The notes: a model not told the origin generated them from the letters alone. Shown: positions 39,401 to 50,562, counted from the first letter of the stretch. The stretch: DNA of 64,000 bases from Actinopolymorpha singaporensis (GCF_900104745.1 NZ_LT629732.1:4699981-4763980), one strand, 5' to 3'. A program made the numbers and translations.

Positions 39401-40147
39401 TCAGCCGCCGGTGGCGAAGTTGCGTACGGACGCCAGCGGGAGCAGCCAGGTTGCGGCGAGCGCCAGAGCACCGGCGGCCACCAGGGCGAACATCGCGACC
39501 CACACCACCGCCGGCACCCGGGTGAGCCGGGCCAGCTGGTCGACGTCGGAGTCCCGTGCCCGGCCGGTGGCGCGCTTGCGCTGGAGTTCGGCCAGCGGGC
39601 GGAAGGCGGCCAGCAGCAGGAACCACGTGAAGGCACCGGCCACCAGGGCCTGCGGGCGCGCCGGGGCGTACCACGACACCACGAACAGGCCGAGGCCGGT
39701 CACCAGCACGGCGACCACGCCGTAGGCGTTCCGGATCGCCACCAGCATCGCGGCCAGCAACGCGACGCTGAGCCACAGCAGTGCGGTGATCCGGCCGCCG
39801 GCGAGCATGGCGGCGTACGCCAGTCCGAGCACCGACGGCGCGAGATATCCCGCGGCCGCGGTGGCCACCATGCCCGGTCCGGTGGGGCGTCCCCGCGACA
39901 CGGTGACGCCGGAGGTGTCGGAGTGCAGCCGGATCCCCGCCAGCGTGCGGCCGGCCAGCAGCGCGACCAGCGCGTGCCCACCCTCGTGCACGATGGTGAC
40001 CACCTGGCGAGTCACCCGCCACACCCGGCGAACCCAGACCGCCACCAGAGCGACCGCCGCGCACGCCAGCAGCGCGGAGTCGGACAGCCGGGGCTGGGTG
40101 CCCAGCACGTCCTGCCACACCTGACCGAGGTCGTCCGCTGCCGCCAT
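39401..40147 (-). CDS. membrane M50-family metallopeptidase
   Basis: A 248-residue membrane protein with the zinc motif HEGGHALVALLAG (about 55-67) inside a hydrophobic stretch, followed by IRLHSDTSGVTVSRGRP and MVATAAAGYLAPSVLGL. About seven hydrophobic segments are predicted. This matches the M50B-like family often annotated in actinobacteria. The classical second motif (LDPGG/NxxPxxxLDG) is not seen, so the third zinc ligand is unclear. Substrate unknown. It ends before the ABC operon control region and follows namH by 47 nt. Confidence 0.75.
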   Translation of the reverse strand: MAAADDLGQVWQDVLGTQPRLSDSALLACAAVALVAVWVRRVWRVTRQVVTIVHEGGHALVALLAGRTLAGIRLHSDTSGVTVSRGRPTGPGMVATAAAGYLAPSVLGLAYAAMLAGGRITALLWLSVALLAAMLVAIRNAYGVVAVLVTGLGLFVVSWYAPARPQALVAGAFTWFLLLAAFRPLAELQRKRATGRARDSDVDQLARLTRVPAVVWVAMFALVAAGALALAATWLLPLASVRNFATGG

Positions 40148-40194
40148 GGCGCGACCGTAGCCTGCCGGGCTGAGCGGACCCTGAGGAGGGCCAG

Positions 40195-41769
40195 TCAGTC
40201 CTCCGGCACCTCGTGGCGCTCGTCGTGCAGCGGCTCGGCATCCGCCGCCGCCCGCCGGGCCCGGATGGGCCGGTCGCTCGCCGTCAGGCACTTGCCCGAC
40301 TTCAGGTCGAACTCGTACCCGTGCATGGAACAGCGCAGGGTGTCGCCCTCCACCTCACCGAAGTAGCCGAGGTCGGCCTGCCGGTGCGGGCAGGTGCGCT
40401 GCACCAGCCAGCCGCCGAGCTGGATCTCCTCCAGCTCGTCCTCCTGGGTGGCGTACCACTGCTCGGCGTAGGCCATGCGTTCGGGAGAAAGGCACTTGAA
40501 GAAGGTGTAGACGAACTCGTTGTACGGTCCGACCCGGGCGGCACTGAACCGCATGCTGAGGAACAGGCTGTTCACCCAGTCGATCTCGTGGTCGGCGATC
40601 AGCCGTTCGACCATCGGCTGGGCGAACCGGAAGCGGTAGCGGCAGCGCTCGCCCGCCCACGGCCGCACCTCCCGCTCGACGAAGTCGACCACGAGCCGGG
40701 TGTCGTCACCGATCTCCAGCTGCAGCATCGCGCCCACACCGGCACAGATGTGGTCGGCCATCGCCAGCAGCGGCTCGAACCACTCCTTGATCGCGGGCAG
40801 GAAATCGATCCCCGGCGCCGGCCAGGAAGCCTTCTCCGCCTCGATCTGGGCCCGTCGGCGCTCGGCGTAGGCACGGAGGTACTTCGCCTTCTCGTGGTAG
40901 GGCCGGAACGCGTCCTCGGCCGGGTGCACCACGTCGGCCCTGCCGTCGGTGACGGTCATCACGCTGCCCGGGACCATCAGCTTCGCGTTGTCGCGCCCCT
41001 GCTGGTGCATGAACTCCACGAAGGCCGGGTGGTCGGGGAACGGGTTGGCCGGTGAGTCGTCGAGGTCGTTGTACGCCATCAGCTCGGCGTCCAGGAACGC
41101 CGCCGGCCCGGCGGAGGGCACGACGTACCTCGCGTCGACCTCCTCGACGTAGCGGAAGGCCCGGGCGAGCCCGTTGGCGCGCTTGCTGGTGCCGAACGCG
41201 ACCTTCGCCGCGTCGGAGAGGTCGTAGACCATCGGCCACCAGTTCGCGCCGGAGAACTGCAGGAAGTGCACGTCGTAGGCGCCGAACGCGCGCAGCTGTT
41301 CCAGACTTCCCGGCTTGGCGTCGTTCTGGTTGAGAATCCGCGCCGTGCCGTCGTCCAGCGCCAGCGCGGAGTCGCCGATCGGCCCGTCGCTGGGCGAGGT
41401 GAGCGCCACGATCATCACCCGCAGGCCGCCGTCGAGCTCGACCGGCTGCCCGCTCGGCACCGTCACGAACCGGGTGAAGCCGATCCCGCGCAGAGTGTCC
41501 TCGAGGTCCGGCGTTCGGTAGTCCGGAAGCAGCACCGTGGCGTCGTGGGAGACACCCTCCCGCAGGTGGTCGGGGTCGAAGTGGTCGCGGTGGAGATGGG
41601 AGACGTAGAGGTAGTCGGGGTTGCGGAACACCGACCAGTCCAGTCCGGAGTTGTCCGGGAACGGAAACCACGAGGCGAAGTACGCGGGATTGACCCACGG
41701 GTCGCACAGAACAGTGCCTGCCGCGGTCTCGAAGTAGAAACCGGCGTGCCCGATCGAGGTGACCTTCAT
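40195..41769 (-). CDS. namH: probable UDP-N-acetylmuramate hydroxylase (NamH), MBL-Rieske protein
   Basis: A 524-residue two-domain protein. Residues 1-250 are an UlaG-like metallo-beta-lactamase fold: MKVTSIGHAGFYFETAAGTVLCDPWVNPAYF and the metal motif SHLHRDHFD at 57-65. Residues 455-500 are a Rieske domain with C460-x-H462 and C480-x2-H483 binding a 2Fe-2S cluster. This architecture and the opening residues match mycobacterial NamH (Rv3818), a relative of CMP-Neu5Ac hydroxylase, which converts the N-acetyl of UDP-MurNAc to N-glycolyl. Expected consequence: N-glycolylmuramic acid in peptidoglycan. ATG at 41769 has GGGGGAG about 5 nt upstream. A function on another amido sugar remains possible. 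Confidence 0.78.
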   Translation of the reverse strand: MKVTSIGHAGFYFETAAGTVLCDPWVNPAYFASWFPFPDNSGLDWSVFRNPDYLYVSHLHRDHFDPDHLREGVSHDATVLLPDYRTPDLEDTLRGIGFTRFVTVPSGQPVELDGGLRVMIVALTSPSDGPIGDSALALDDGTARILNQNDAKPGSLEQLRAFGAYDVHFLQFSGANWWPMVYDLSDAAKVAFGTSKRANGLARAFRYVEEVDARYVVPSAGPAAFLDAELMAYNDLDDSPANPFPDHPAFVEFMHQQGRDNAKLMVPGSVMTVTDGRADVVHPAEDAFRPYHEKAKYLRAYAERRRAQIEAEKASWPAPGIDFLPAIKEWFEPLLAMADHICAGVGAMLQLEIGDDTRLVVDFVEREVRPWAGERCRYRFRFAQPMVERLIADHEIDWVNSLFLSMRFSAARVGPYNEFVYTFFKCLSPERMAYAEQWYATQEDELEEIQLGGWLVQRTCPHRQADLGYFGEVEGDTLRCSMHGYEFDLKSGKCLTASDRPIRARRAAADAEPLHDERHEVPED

Positions 41770-41884
41770 GAGAACTCCCCCGCTGGTCTCCCATGGATGA
41801 GGTGCTTCTCAGAAAGTACCGGTGCCACCGATCGACTACCGGCCATTAGTGGCGATCACAACTCGGCCGCGGCCGGCCGGGCGG

Positions 41885-41910
41885 CATTGATGAGAACTCC
41901 CTCATCAATG
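41885..41910 (-). promoter_or_regulatory. perfect 10-bp inverted repeat upstream of namH
   Basis: cattgatgag and ctcatcaatg flank a 6-nt centre, 116 bp before the namH start. On the minus strand the repeat contains GGAGTTCTCAT, the same 11-mer that forms the namH ribosome-binding site and start. It could be an operator, an SDR terminator is unlikely (the SDR stop is 113 bp upstream and there is no U-run), or a small upstream-ORF start. Confidence 0.5.
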
Positions 41911-41999
41911 CTGGTCGGGAGGGTGTTTTGGTCGGACGTTAACCCTGCGGCGTTGTTCTGGTCTGGCCTCGACCCCCGCGGCGTCGACCCCCGGCGTCG

Positions 42000-42038
42000 T
42001 ACTCAGGCCAGCGGCGTCCTACTCAGGCCAGCGGGTCG
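42000..42038 (-). repeat. 20-bp tandem duplication at the SDR stop codon
   Basis: tactcaggccagcggcgtcc (42000-42019) is followed directly by tactcaggccagcgggtcg (42020-42038). The second copy contains the SDR stop codon and last codons; the first lies just past it. Confidence 0.85.
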
Positions 42039-42847
42039 CCGGTGCCGTAGGGCCGCAGCCGCAGCGTACGAGCGTCGGCTCGCGCGAGATCGCCGGCCGC
42101 CGCGAGCAGGTCGTCGACGTTGTCGGTGCCCGCGCGCAGGTAACGACCGGACAGTGGGTCCAGCCGGCCCCTGGCCACCGCGACCACCAGGTCGGTGAAC
42201 TCCTCCACGGGCGTCCACGAGGTCCGGTCGTCGTGCATCGCCATGGAGCGGGTCATGTCGGTCACCACGACGCCGGGTGCGAGGTCGAAGGCGGTGATGC
42301 CGGCGTCGGCTCCGGCGGCCACGATCGAACCGGTGAGCCGCAGCAGGCCGGTCTTGGCGACGCCGTACGCGGAGTAGATCGCGCTGTCGCGGACCGCGGC
42401 ACCGGTGGTGACGTTGACGACCCGGCCGTGCCCGGCCTCGACCATGGCGGGGAGTACGGCACGACAGAAGAGGTACGGCCCGTGCAGGTCGGTCTCCACG
42501 ACCGACCACCACTCGTCGGGGTCGGACTCCCACACCGGCACCTCGTCGGACTCGATCCGGCCGGCGTTGTTGACCAGCAGGTCGACCGGCCCGAGCTCGG
42601 AGGTGATCCGCTCGACGGCGTTGGTGACGTGGGCGGGCCGGGTGACGTCCGCGGCGGCCACCGCGGACGCCGGAGCGCCGGCCTCGAGGCAATCCTCGCG
42701 CACCTTCTCCAGCGGCTTCGCAGACCGCGCGGTCAGCCCCACCGCGAGCCCGGACCGGGCCAGCGCCAGCGCGACCTCCCGCCCGATCCCCCGGCTGGCT
42801 CCGGTGACCAGGGCGACGCGGCTCTCGGGTCGAGCGTTCTCGGGCAT
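42023..42847 (-). CDS. short-chain dehydrogenase/reductase
   Basis: A 274-residue classical SDR. VTGASRGIG (about 14-22) binds the dinucleotide, NNAG follows the fourth strand, and the active site is Ser then Y-x3-K in SAIYSAYGVAK. ARSAKPLE after the second strand, with a basic residue, suggests NADP(H) preference. The substrate is unknown. It lies between pheT and namH, on the same strand. Nothing ties it to NamH beyond proximity. Confidence 0.87.
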   Translation of the reverse strand: MPENARPESRVALVTGASRGIGREVALALARSGLAVGLTARSAKPLEKVREDCLEAGAPASAVAAADVTRPAHVTNAVERITSELGPVDLLVNNAGRIESDEVPVWESDPDEWWSVVETDLHGPYLFCRAVLPAMVEAGHGRVVNVTTGAAVRDSAIYSAYGVAKTGLLRLTGSIVAAGADAGITAFDLAPGVVVTDMTRSMAMHDDRTSWTPVEEFTDLVVAVARGRLDPLSGRYLRAGTDNVDDLLAAAGDLARADARTLRLRPYGTGDPLA

Positions 42848-42906
42848 CGGGGTCCCTTCCGTCGTACGTGGTCAGGGTCTGCCGGTCGGCCCGTGCCAGG
42901 CCGGCC

Positions 42907-43018
42907 CTGCTCCGCTCAGGCCGCCAGGTCAGGCCGCCAGGCCGGACCTGCTCCGCTCAGGCCGCCAGGTCAGGCCGCCAGGCCGGCCCTGCTCCGCTCA
43001 GGCCGCCAGGTCAGGCGC
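42907..43018 (-). repeat. 41-bp tandem repeat at the pheT stop codon
   Basis: Units start at 42907, 42948 and 42989 (the third partial, entering pheT), each beginning ctgctccgctcaggccgcca. The pheT stop (43011-43013) lies in the third unit, so the downstream spacer consists of copies of the pheT 3' end. Confidence 0.9.
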
Positions 43019-45487
43019 CGCGCTGCACCGCTCCGGTACGCCGGGCGGCCTCGTCGACGGCGCCCTGCTTGGCAGCGCCCACCTCCGCCTCGGTGAGCGT
43101 GCGGTCGGGCGCCCGGAACCGCAGCGCGAACGCCAGCGACTTCGTACCCGCCGCGATCTGCTCACCGGTGTAGACGTCGAACAGCCGGACGGACTCGAGC
43201 AGCGGGCCCGCGCCCTCGCGCAGCGCGGCGGCGACCTCGGCGACCGGCACGGCGGCGTCCACCACCAGGGCGACGTCCTCCTTGGCCGGCGGGTAGGCGG
43301 AGATCGTCGGCGCGGTGACCGCGACCCGCTCTCCCGGCAGCCGGTCGATCTCCAGCTCCATCGCGGCTGCCCGGGCCGGCAGGCCGTAGGCCTCGGTGAC
43401 CTTCGGGTGCAGCTCGCCCGCGTGGCCGACCAGCGTGTCATCGACGTACAGCGCGGCGCAGCGGCCGGGGTGCCAGGGTGCGTGGTCGTCCGCACGTACG
43501 GTCAGCTCGACCCCGGCGGCGAGGGCGACGGTGCGGGCGGCCTCGATCGCGTCGGCCCACCCGGCGGGGCGGGCAGGACCCCACCAGCCGGCCGGCGCGC
43601 GGTCGCCGGTGAGCACCACCGCTACCCTCCGGGGCTGGTCGGGCAGCGCGGCGTTCAGCGCGGCGAGCTGTTCGTCGGCCGGGCGGCGGTCGACCGGCAG
43701 CCGGGGAGCCGGGGGCGCGTCCGGACGCGGGCGGAACACCGCACCGAGTTCGAACAGAGCCAGGTCGGTCGTACCCCGGCCGACATTGCGCCGGGCGATC
43801 GCCAGCAGGCCGGGGAGCAGCGTGGTGCGCAGCAGCGGCTCCTCCTCCGACAGCGGGTTGGCCAGCGCCAGCGCCCGGCGGCGCGGGTCGTCGGCAGGCA
43901 GCCGCAGCCGGTCGAGGTCGGCCTCGCCCACGAACGGGTAGGCGAGCACCTCGACGTACCCCGCTCCGGCCAGCAGCCGGCCGATGGCGCGCCGCAGCCG
44001 CTGGTCGGCGCTCAGCCCCAGCCCGGGCGGCGCGACCGGGAGCACGCTCGGCACCGCGTCGTACCCCTCGAGGCGGATGACCTCCTCGGCGAAGTCGTTC
44101 GGGTCGGTGAGGTCCGGCCGCCACGACGGCGGCGTCACGAGCAGTTGCTCGCCCGCGACCTCGACCTCGCAGCCGACCTCGCGCAGCCGGCGCACGGTGG
44201 CCTCGGCGGGAATGGCGTAGCCGGCGACCCGCGCGGGGTGGTCGGCCGGCAGGGTGACCCGCGGAGGGGCGGGCGGTTCGCCCAGCAGGGTCGCCTCCTG
44301 CTCGACCTGCCCGCCGCCGACGGCGACCAGAAGCTCGGCCACCCGCTGCGCGGCGTACCCCTGAATCCCCGGCGCGACACCACGCTCGAAGCGCTTGGAC
44401 GCCTCGCTGGACAGCCGGTGCCGCCGGGACGTGCGGGCCACCGCCACCGCGTCGAAGTGCGCGGCCTCGATCACCACGTCGCGGGTGTCCCCGGACAGTT
44501 CGGTGGTCGCGCCGCCCATCACCCCGGCCAGGCCGATCGGCCCGGAGTCGTCGGTGATCAGGAGGTCCTCGGGGTCGAGTTCGCGGGTCGCGCCGTCCAG
44601 GGTCTGCAGCTTCTCCCCCGGCTCGGCCCGGCGGACCACGATCGGCCCGGCCAGCCGGGACCGGTCGTAGCCGTGGATGGGCTGGCCGAGTTCGAGCATG
44701 ACGTAGTTGGTGACGTCGACGGCCGCCGAGATCGGGCGCATTCCGGCGAGCTGCACCCGCCGGGCCAGCCAGCGCGGGCTGGGTGCCGCGGGGTCGAAGC
44801 CGCGTACGGTCACCGCCGCGAACACCGAACAGCCGGCGGGATCCTCGACCCGCACCGGGTAGCCGGCCTCGGAGGCACGTACCGACAGGTCGGTGCTCAC
44901 CGGGTCGGAGAAGGCCACCCCGAACGCGGTCGCCGCCTCGCGGGCCACACCGCGGATCGACATGGTGTAGCCGCGGTCGGGGGTGACGGCGATGTCGAGC
45001 ACGTCGTCGCGCAGGTGCAGGATCGGCGCGGCGTCGTCACCGGGTGCGCCCTCGGCCGGGTCGAGCACCATGATGCCGGCGTGGTCGTCGCCGACCCCGA
45101 GTTCGCTCGCCGAGCAGATCATTCCGTCGGAAACGTGGCCGTACGTCCTTCGCGCGGTGATGGTGAAGTCGCCCGGCAGCGTGGTGCCCGGAAGGGCCAC
45201 CACCACCAGGTCGCCGGCCGCGAAGTTGCGCGCGCCGCAGACGATGCCGCGAGGTTCGCCCTCGCCGACGTCGACCTGGCACCAGCGGATCGTCTTGCCG
45301 TTCTTCTGCGGCTCCTCGGCGAACTCCAGGACCCGGCCCACCGTCAGCGGGCCCTGCACGTCGCCGCCGACCGGCTCGACGGACTCGACCTCCAGGCCGG
45401 CCCGGATCAGCGCGTCGGCGACCTCGCGGGCGCTCACCCCGGCGGGCAGGTCGACGTGCTCGCGCAGCCACGACATCGGGACCCGCA

Positions 45488-45488
<1 letters not shown>
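43011..45488 (-). CDS. pheT: phenylalanyl-tRNA synthetase beta subunit
   Basis: An 825-residue subunit of the tetrameric enzyme. It begins [16 protein letters not shown] tRNA-binding (OB) domain follows ([37 protein letters not shown], about 45-160). The B3/B4 editing region follows ([25 protein letters not shown]), then B5 and the catalytic-like core ([21 protein letters not shown]). The C-terminal anticodon-binding FDX-ACB domain is [16 protein letters not shown]. Its ATG shares one base with the pheS stop. The 3' end lies in a 41-bp repeat. Confidence 0.96.
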
Positions 45489-47546
<2,058 letters not shown>

Positions 47547-47613
47547 GTTCGGTGTGGGGTGGGCTGTGGTGGGAGGTCGGCCCGGTGATCCGTGGACGAC
47601 CGCCTCGCCGTCG

Positions 47614-47991
47614 TCAGGCCGCGGCCTCGGTTTCGGCCGGCAGCGCCTTGCGGGCGACCTCGACCAGCGCGGCGAACGCGGGGGCGTCGGTGACGGCCAG
47701 GTCGGCGAGGACCTTGCGGTCGACCTCGACCCCGGCGGCCTTCAGGCCCTGGATCAGGCGGTTGTAGGTGATGCCGTTCTGGCGGGCCGCGGCGTTGATC
47801 CGGGTGATCCACAGCCGGCGGAAGTCACCCTTGCGGGCGCGGCGGTCGCGGTAGGAGTAGACCAGCGAGTGGGTGACCTGCTCCTTCGCCTTGCGGTAGA
47901 GGCGCGATCGCTGGCCGCGGTACCCCTTGGCCTTCTCGAGGACCTCGCGACGCTTCTTGTGGGCGTTGACAGCCCGCTTCACGCGTGCCAC
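47614..47991 (-). CDS. rplT: 50S ribosomal protein L20
   Basis: A 125-residue protein: [38 protein letters not shown], then the globular part ([26 protein letters not shown] type). It binds 23S rRNA early in 50S assembly and in some bacteria represses its own operon. The tail PAETEAAA is slightly longer than in E. coli. Confidence 0.98.
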   Translation of the reverse strand: MARVKRAVNAHKKRREVLEKAKGYRGQRSRLYRKAKEQVTHSLVYSYRDRRARKGDFRRLWITRINAAARQNGITYNRLIQGLKAAGVEVDRKVLADLAVTDAPAFAALVEVARKALPAETEAAA

Positions 47992-48125
47992 TGGCGAACT
48001 CCTTGCTCAGACTGCCCCGCTGCGGAACGACCGGCGGGGGAAACTTCATCGGGACCTGGGACGGGTCCGCGTACGGACCGTGGTGGTGCGGTGGGACCGG
48101 GTGAGCCGGACTCGGAACGGTCGGC

Positions 48126-48320
48126 TCAGATCCCGAGCAGCCGCTTGACCTTCTTGGCGTCGGCCGGGGCGATCTCGCTCGGAGCGGCCAGGCGACGGGC
48201 ACGCTTGGAGTTCTTCTTCTCCATGATGTGACCCCGGTTGGCCTTCTTGTGGATGAGCTTCCCGGACCCGGTGACACGGAAGCGCTTCTTGGCCCCGCTG
48301 TGGGTCTTCATCTTCGGCAT
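48126..48320 (-). CDS. rpmI: 50S ribosomal protein L35
   Basis: A 64-residue basic protein, MPKMKTHSGAKKRFRVTGSG then KLIHKKANRGHIMEKK, the standard L35 sequence. It lies between infC and rplT with gaps of 197 and 134 nt, both long for such an operon and able to hold regulatory structure. No further ORF is supported in either gap. Confidence 0.98.
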   Translation of the reverse strand: MPKMKTHSGAKKRFRVTGSGKLIHKKANRGHIMEKKNSKRARRLAAPSEIAPADAKKVKRLLGI

Positions 48321-48517
48321 AGTCGTCCCTTGGTTCGACGGTGCAGGGGCGCCTCGTGCACACCTGACAGCTGTCCTGGCGCTGCCCCGCGACGGGTCAG
48401 CACCGGTTCACACGTGCGGCGCCGCAGTCTGTCATGCGGTGCCACACGTCAATCACGGCAGACCGGCCGCCCGGACGGTTGCCCGTCCGAAGCGCCCGAA
48501 CTGTCCGAGTAGCCGAG

Positions 48518-49165
48518 TCAGCCCTCGCCGCCGGGAGCCTTGCCGGCAGCCGCGGCGGGCTGGGTGCGTTCGGCCCGCTCGGCTTCCCGATCGGCCTCCC
48601 GCTCGGCGGCGCGTCGGGCCTTGTCGGCCTCGACGTCGGCGCGCGCCTCGGACTTACGCTTGTGGGGAGTCACGACCATGATCATGTTGCGGCCGTCCTG
48701 GCGCGGCTGGGACTCCACGAACCCGAGGTCGGCGATGTCCTCGGCCAGCCGCTGCAGCAACCGGAAGCCCAGCTCCGGGCGCGACTGCTCCCGGCCACGG
48801 AACATGATGGTGATCTTGACCTTGTCTCCTTGCCGGAGGAACCGGACGACGTGACCCTTCTTGGTGTCGTAGTCGTGCGGATCGATCTTCGGCCGGAGCT
48901 TCATTTCCTTGATGACCGTCTGGGCCTGGTTGCGTCGCGACTCCCGGGCCTTCTGCGCGGTCTCGTACTTGAACTTCCCAAAATCCATCAGCTTGCAGAC
49001 CGGCGGACGGGCTGTCGGGGCAACCTCGACCAGGTCGAGGTCGGCTTCCTGAGCCAGCCGCAGCGCATCCTCGATGCGCACGATGCCGACCTGCTCGCCG
49101 TTCGGTCCTACGAGCCGGACCTCGGGAACCCTGATCCGCTCGTTGACGCGAAGCTCTGTGGCGAT
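48518..49165 (-). CDS. infC: translation initiation factor IF-3, AUC start
   Basis: A 215-residue IF-3. The N-domain reads [22 protein letters not shown] then [16 protein letters not shown], followed by the linker, the C-domain ([43 protein letters not shown]) and an acidic Ala/Glu/Arg tail. The frame has no ATG, GTG or TTG before GVRIED (GTG at 49081), which would delete the conserved [16 protein letters not shown] block. AGGAGG precedes ATC at 49165 by 5 nt, so AUC is the likely start. Rare infC starts (AUU in E. coli) let IF-3 discriminate against its own mRNA and so autoregulate. Confidence 0.9.
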   Translation of the reverse strand: MATELRVNERIRVPEVRLVGPNGEQVGIVRIEDALRLAQEADLDLVEVAPTARPPVCKLMDFGKFKYETAQKARESRRNQAQTVIKEMKLRPKIDPHDYDTKKGHVVRFLRQGDKVKITIMFRGREQSRPELGFRLLQRLAEDIADLGFVESQPRQDGRNMIMVVTPHKRKSEARADVEADKARRAAEREADREAERAERTQPAAAAGKAPGGEG

Positions 49166-49243
49166 GGGACCCTCCTGTGGTGTGGTGCGACTTCTTCGTC
49201 AGGCACCGCCGGATGCGGGGCCTCCACGGTGGCCGCGGACGCG

Positions 49244-49277
49244 AAAAAGGCTCCCGCGTCTACCACTCGCGGAAGCC
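49244..49277 (-). terminator. intrinsic terminator/attenuator in the infC leader
   Basis: On the minus strand GGCTTCCGCG, a 9-nt loop, CGCGGGAGCC and then TTTTT: a 10-bp stem with one G-U pair and a U-run, rare in this GC-rich genome. It lies about 80 nt before the infC start and about 220 nt after the previous gene's start on that strand, so it either attenuates infC-rpmI-rplT or ends an upstream transcript. Confidence 0.75.
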
Positions 49278-49494
49278 ATCGATCCGGTACGCGACCTGAC
49301 CCGCCGTGGGCGGGTGCGTCACGCTGGACGCCGAGGAAGATCCGGAGACCAGAACCTTCGGCGACCGGCCGGAACCCGACGACCTGACGATCGATGCGGG
49401 TGGGAGATGGACCTCCGCTTGTGACCCGGCCTGGTGAGCGTCCCACCTACCGGGTCGGCCATCGGCAACCCTACCAGGCCCGCGCACGTGCCGC

Positions 49495-50457
49495 CTACCG
49501 GCCGGTCCCTGCTCGGTACACCTGGTGAGCCGGCGACGGCAGGGCGTACCGCCGGAGGAAGTCCCACCCGATCGCGGCGGCGTCCAGGCGGCACCGCCCG
49601 CCCACCGGCCACACGTGGCCGCAGGGGTGCGTGCGGACCTCCACGACCGAGCCCGGCGCCCGGACCGCGATCGTGCCGCGAAGGTGCGATACGGGTGGAA
49701 AGGTCGCGTGCAGCCGGTCGACCCGACCGCCGTCGTACGGGACGACCGCGTCGGAGGTCCCGTGGATCTCCAGGTAGTGGATGGGCGCGCCGCCGCGGCA
49801 CCGGCCGACCAGCGCACCGGCCACGCCGACCCCCGCGGCGAAGAGGCGCGGCCGCTCGCACAAGGCGTGCAGCGTCATCATCGCGCCGTTGGAGAACCCC
49901 GTGAGATACACCCGCCGGGGGTCGATCCCCGGCACCCGGCGGCGGACGTCGGCCACCACGTCGACGAGGTACTCCACGTCCTTCGCGTGGTGGGCGTTGC
50001 TCCAGCCGCAGCAACCCGCGGCGTTCCACGAGCGCCTGGCGCCGATGCCGTACGCCACCACGTATCCGCGCCGGACCGCCGTCGCCTGGAACTGCCCGAG
50101 GTACTCCATCCGGCGCCACGTGCCGCCGAAGGAGTGGAGCACGAGCAGCAGCGGACGGCGGGCGCCCGCGCGGGCGGGTGCCGGTGTGGGCAGGACGTAC
50201 TCGCGGCCGCCGGCGAGCCGGACCTGACCGGGAAGCGCACCCGCGTGCCGGGCGCCGGGCGGCCCGGCGGTGGCCGGCGACGCGGGAGTCGCGCCGGGGG
50301 TCGGCGTCCTCACCCCGACCCCGGCGGAGGCGCCGGGTGTCGCGGCGGTCCGGTCGTGACCGTCGCCGAGGCCCGCACAACCGCCGAGAGCCGTCGCCGC
50401 CAGCGAGAGGACGCCGGCCACGAGGGCGGCCAGGCGTACGCGACGGCGACTCGGCAT
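49495..50457 (-). CDS. lipoprotein esterase of the PHB-depolymerase / LpqC type
   Basis: A 320-residue secreted lipoprotein. The signal (RLAALVAGVLSLAATALGGC) ends in the lipobox LGGC. A Pro/Thr/Ala linker to about 75 precedes an alpha/beta hydrolase of the polyhydroxybutyrate depolymerase family. PLLLVLHSFGGTWRRMEYL begins the fold, the nucleophile is in GFSNGAMM, the acid is likely in HGTSDAVVPYDGG, and the His in HPCGHVWP. Mycobacterial LpqC is a relative. The substrate (short-chain esters, feruloyl-type esters, PHB) cannot be chosen from sequence. Confidence 0.82.
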   Translation of the reverse strand: MPSRRRVRLAALVAGVLSLAATALGGCAGLGDGHDRTAATPGASAGVGVRTPTPGATPASPATAGPPGARHAGALPGQVRLAGGREYVLPTPAPARAGARRPLLLVLHSFGGTWRRMEYLGQFQATAVRRGYVVAYGIGARRSWNAAGCCGWSNAHHAKDVEYLVDVVADVRRRVPGIDPRRVYLTGFSNGAMMTLHALCERPRLFAAGVGVAGALVGRCRGGAPIHYLEIHGTSDAVVPYDGGRVDRLHATFPPVSHLRGTIAVRAPGSVVEVRTHPCGHVWPVGGRCRLDAAAIGWDFLRRYALPSPAHQVYRAGTGR

Positions 50458-50479
50458 GGCGCGACCTTAACGGCTCAGA

Positions 50480-50531
50480 CCGGACGAATGCGGCCGGACG
50501 GATGGCGCCGGACGAATGCGGCCGGACGAGG
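50480..50531. repeat. 14-bp tandem repeat in a divergent promoter region
   Basis: About 3.5 copies of a 14-bp unit (ccggacgaatgcgg; the second copy differs at several sites) fill half of the 105-bp gap between the lipoprotein and kinase-like genes. It may be an operator array or simple repeat slippage. Confidence 0.8.
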
Positions 50532-50562
50532 TGGGCGTACCCGAAACGCCTACGCTGCTCGC

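Noticed and set aside
41885-41910. SDR terminator
   Set aside because: The inverted repeat is 113 bp past the stop and lacks a U-run; an operator or leader element fits better, though termination is not excluded.
42907-43018. CRISPR-like array
   Set aside because: Units are directly adjacent without unique spacers.
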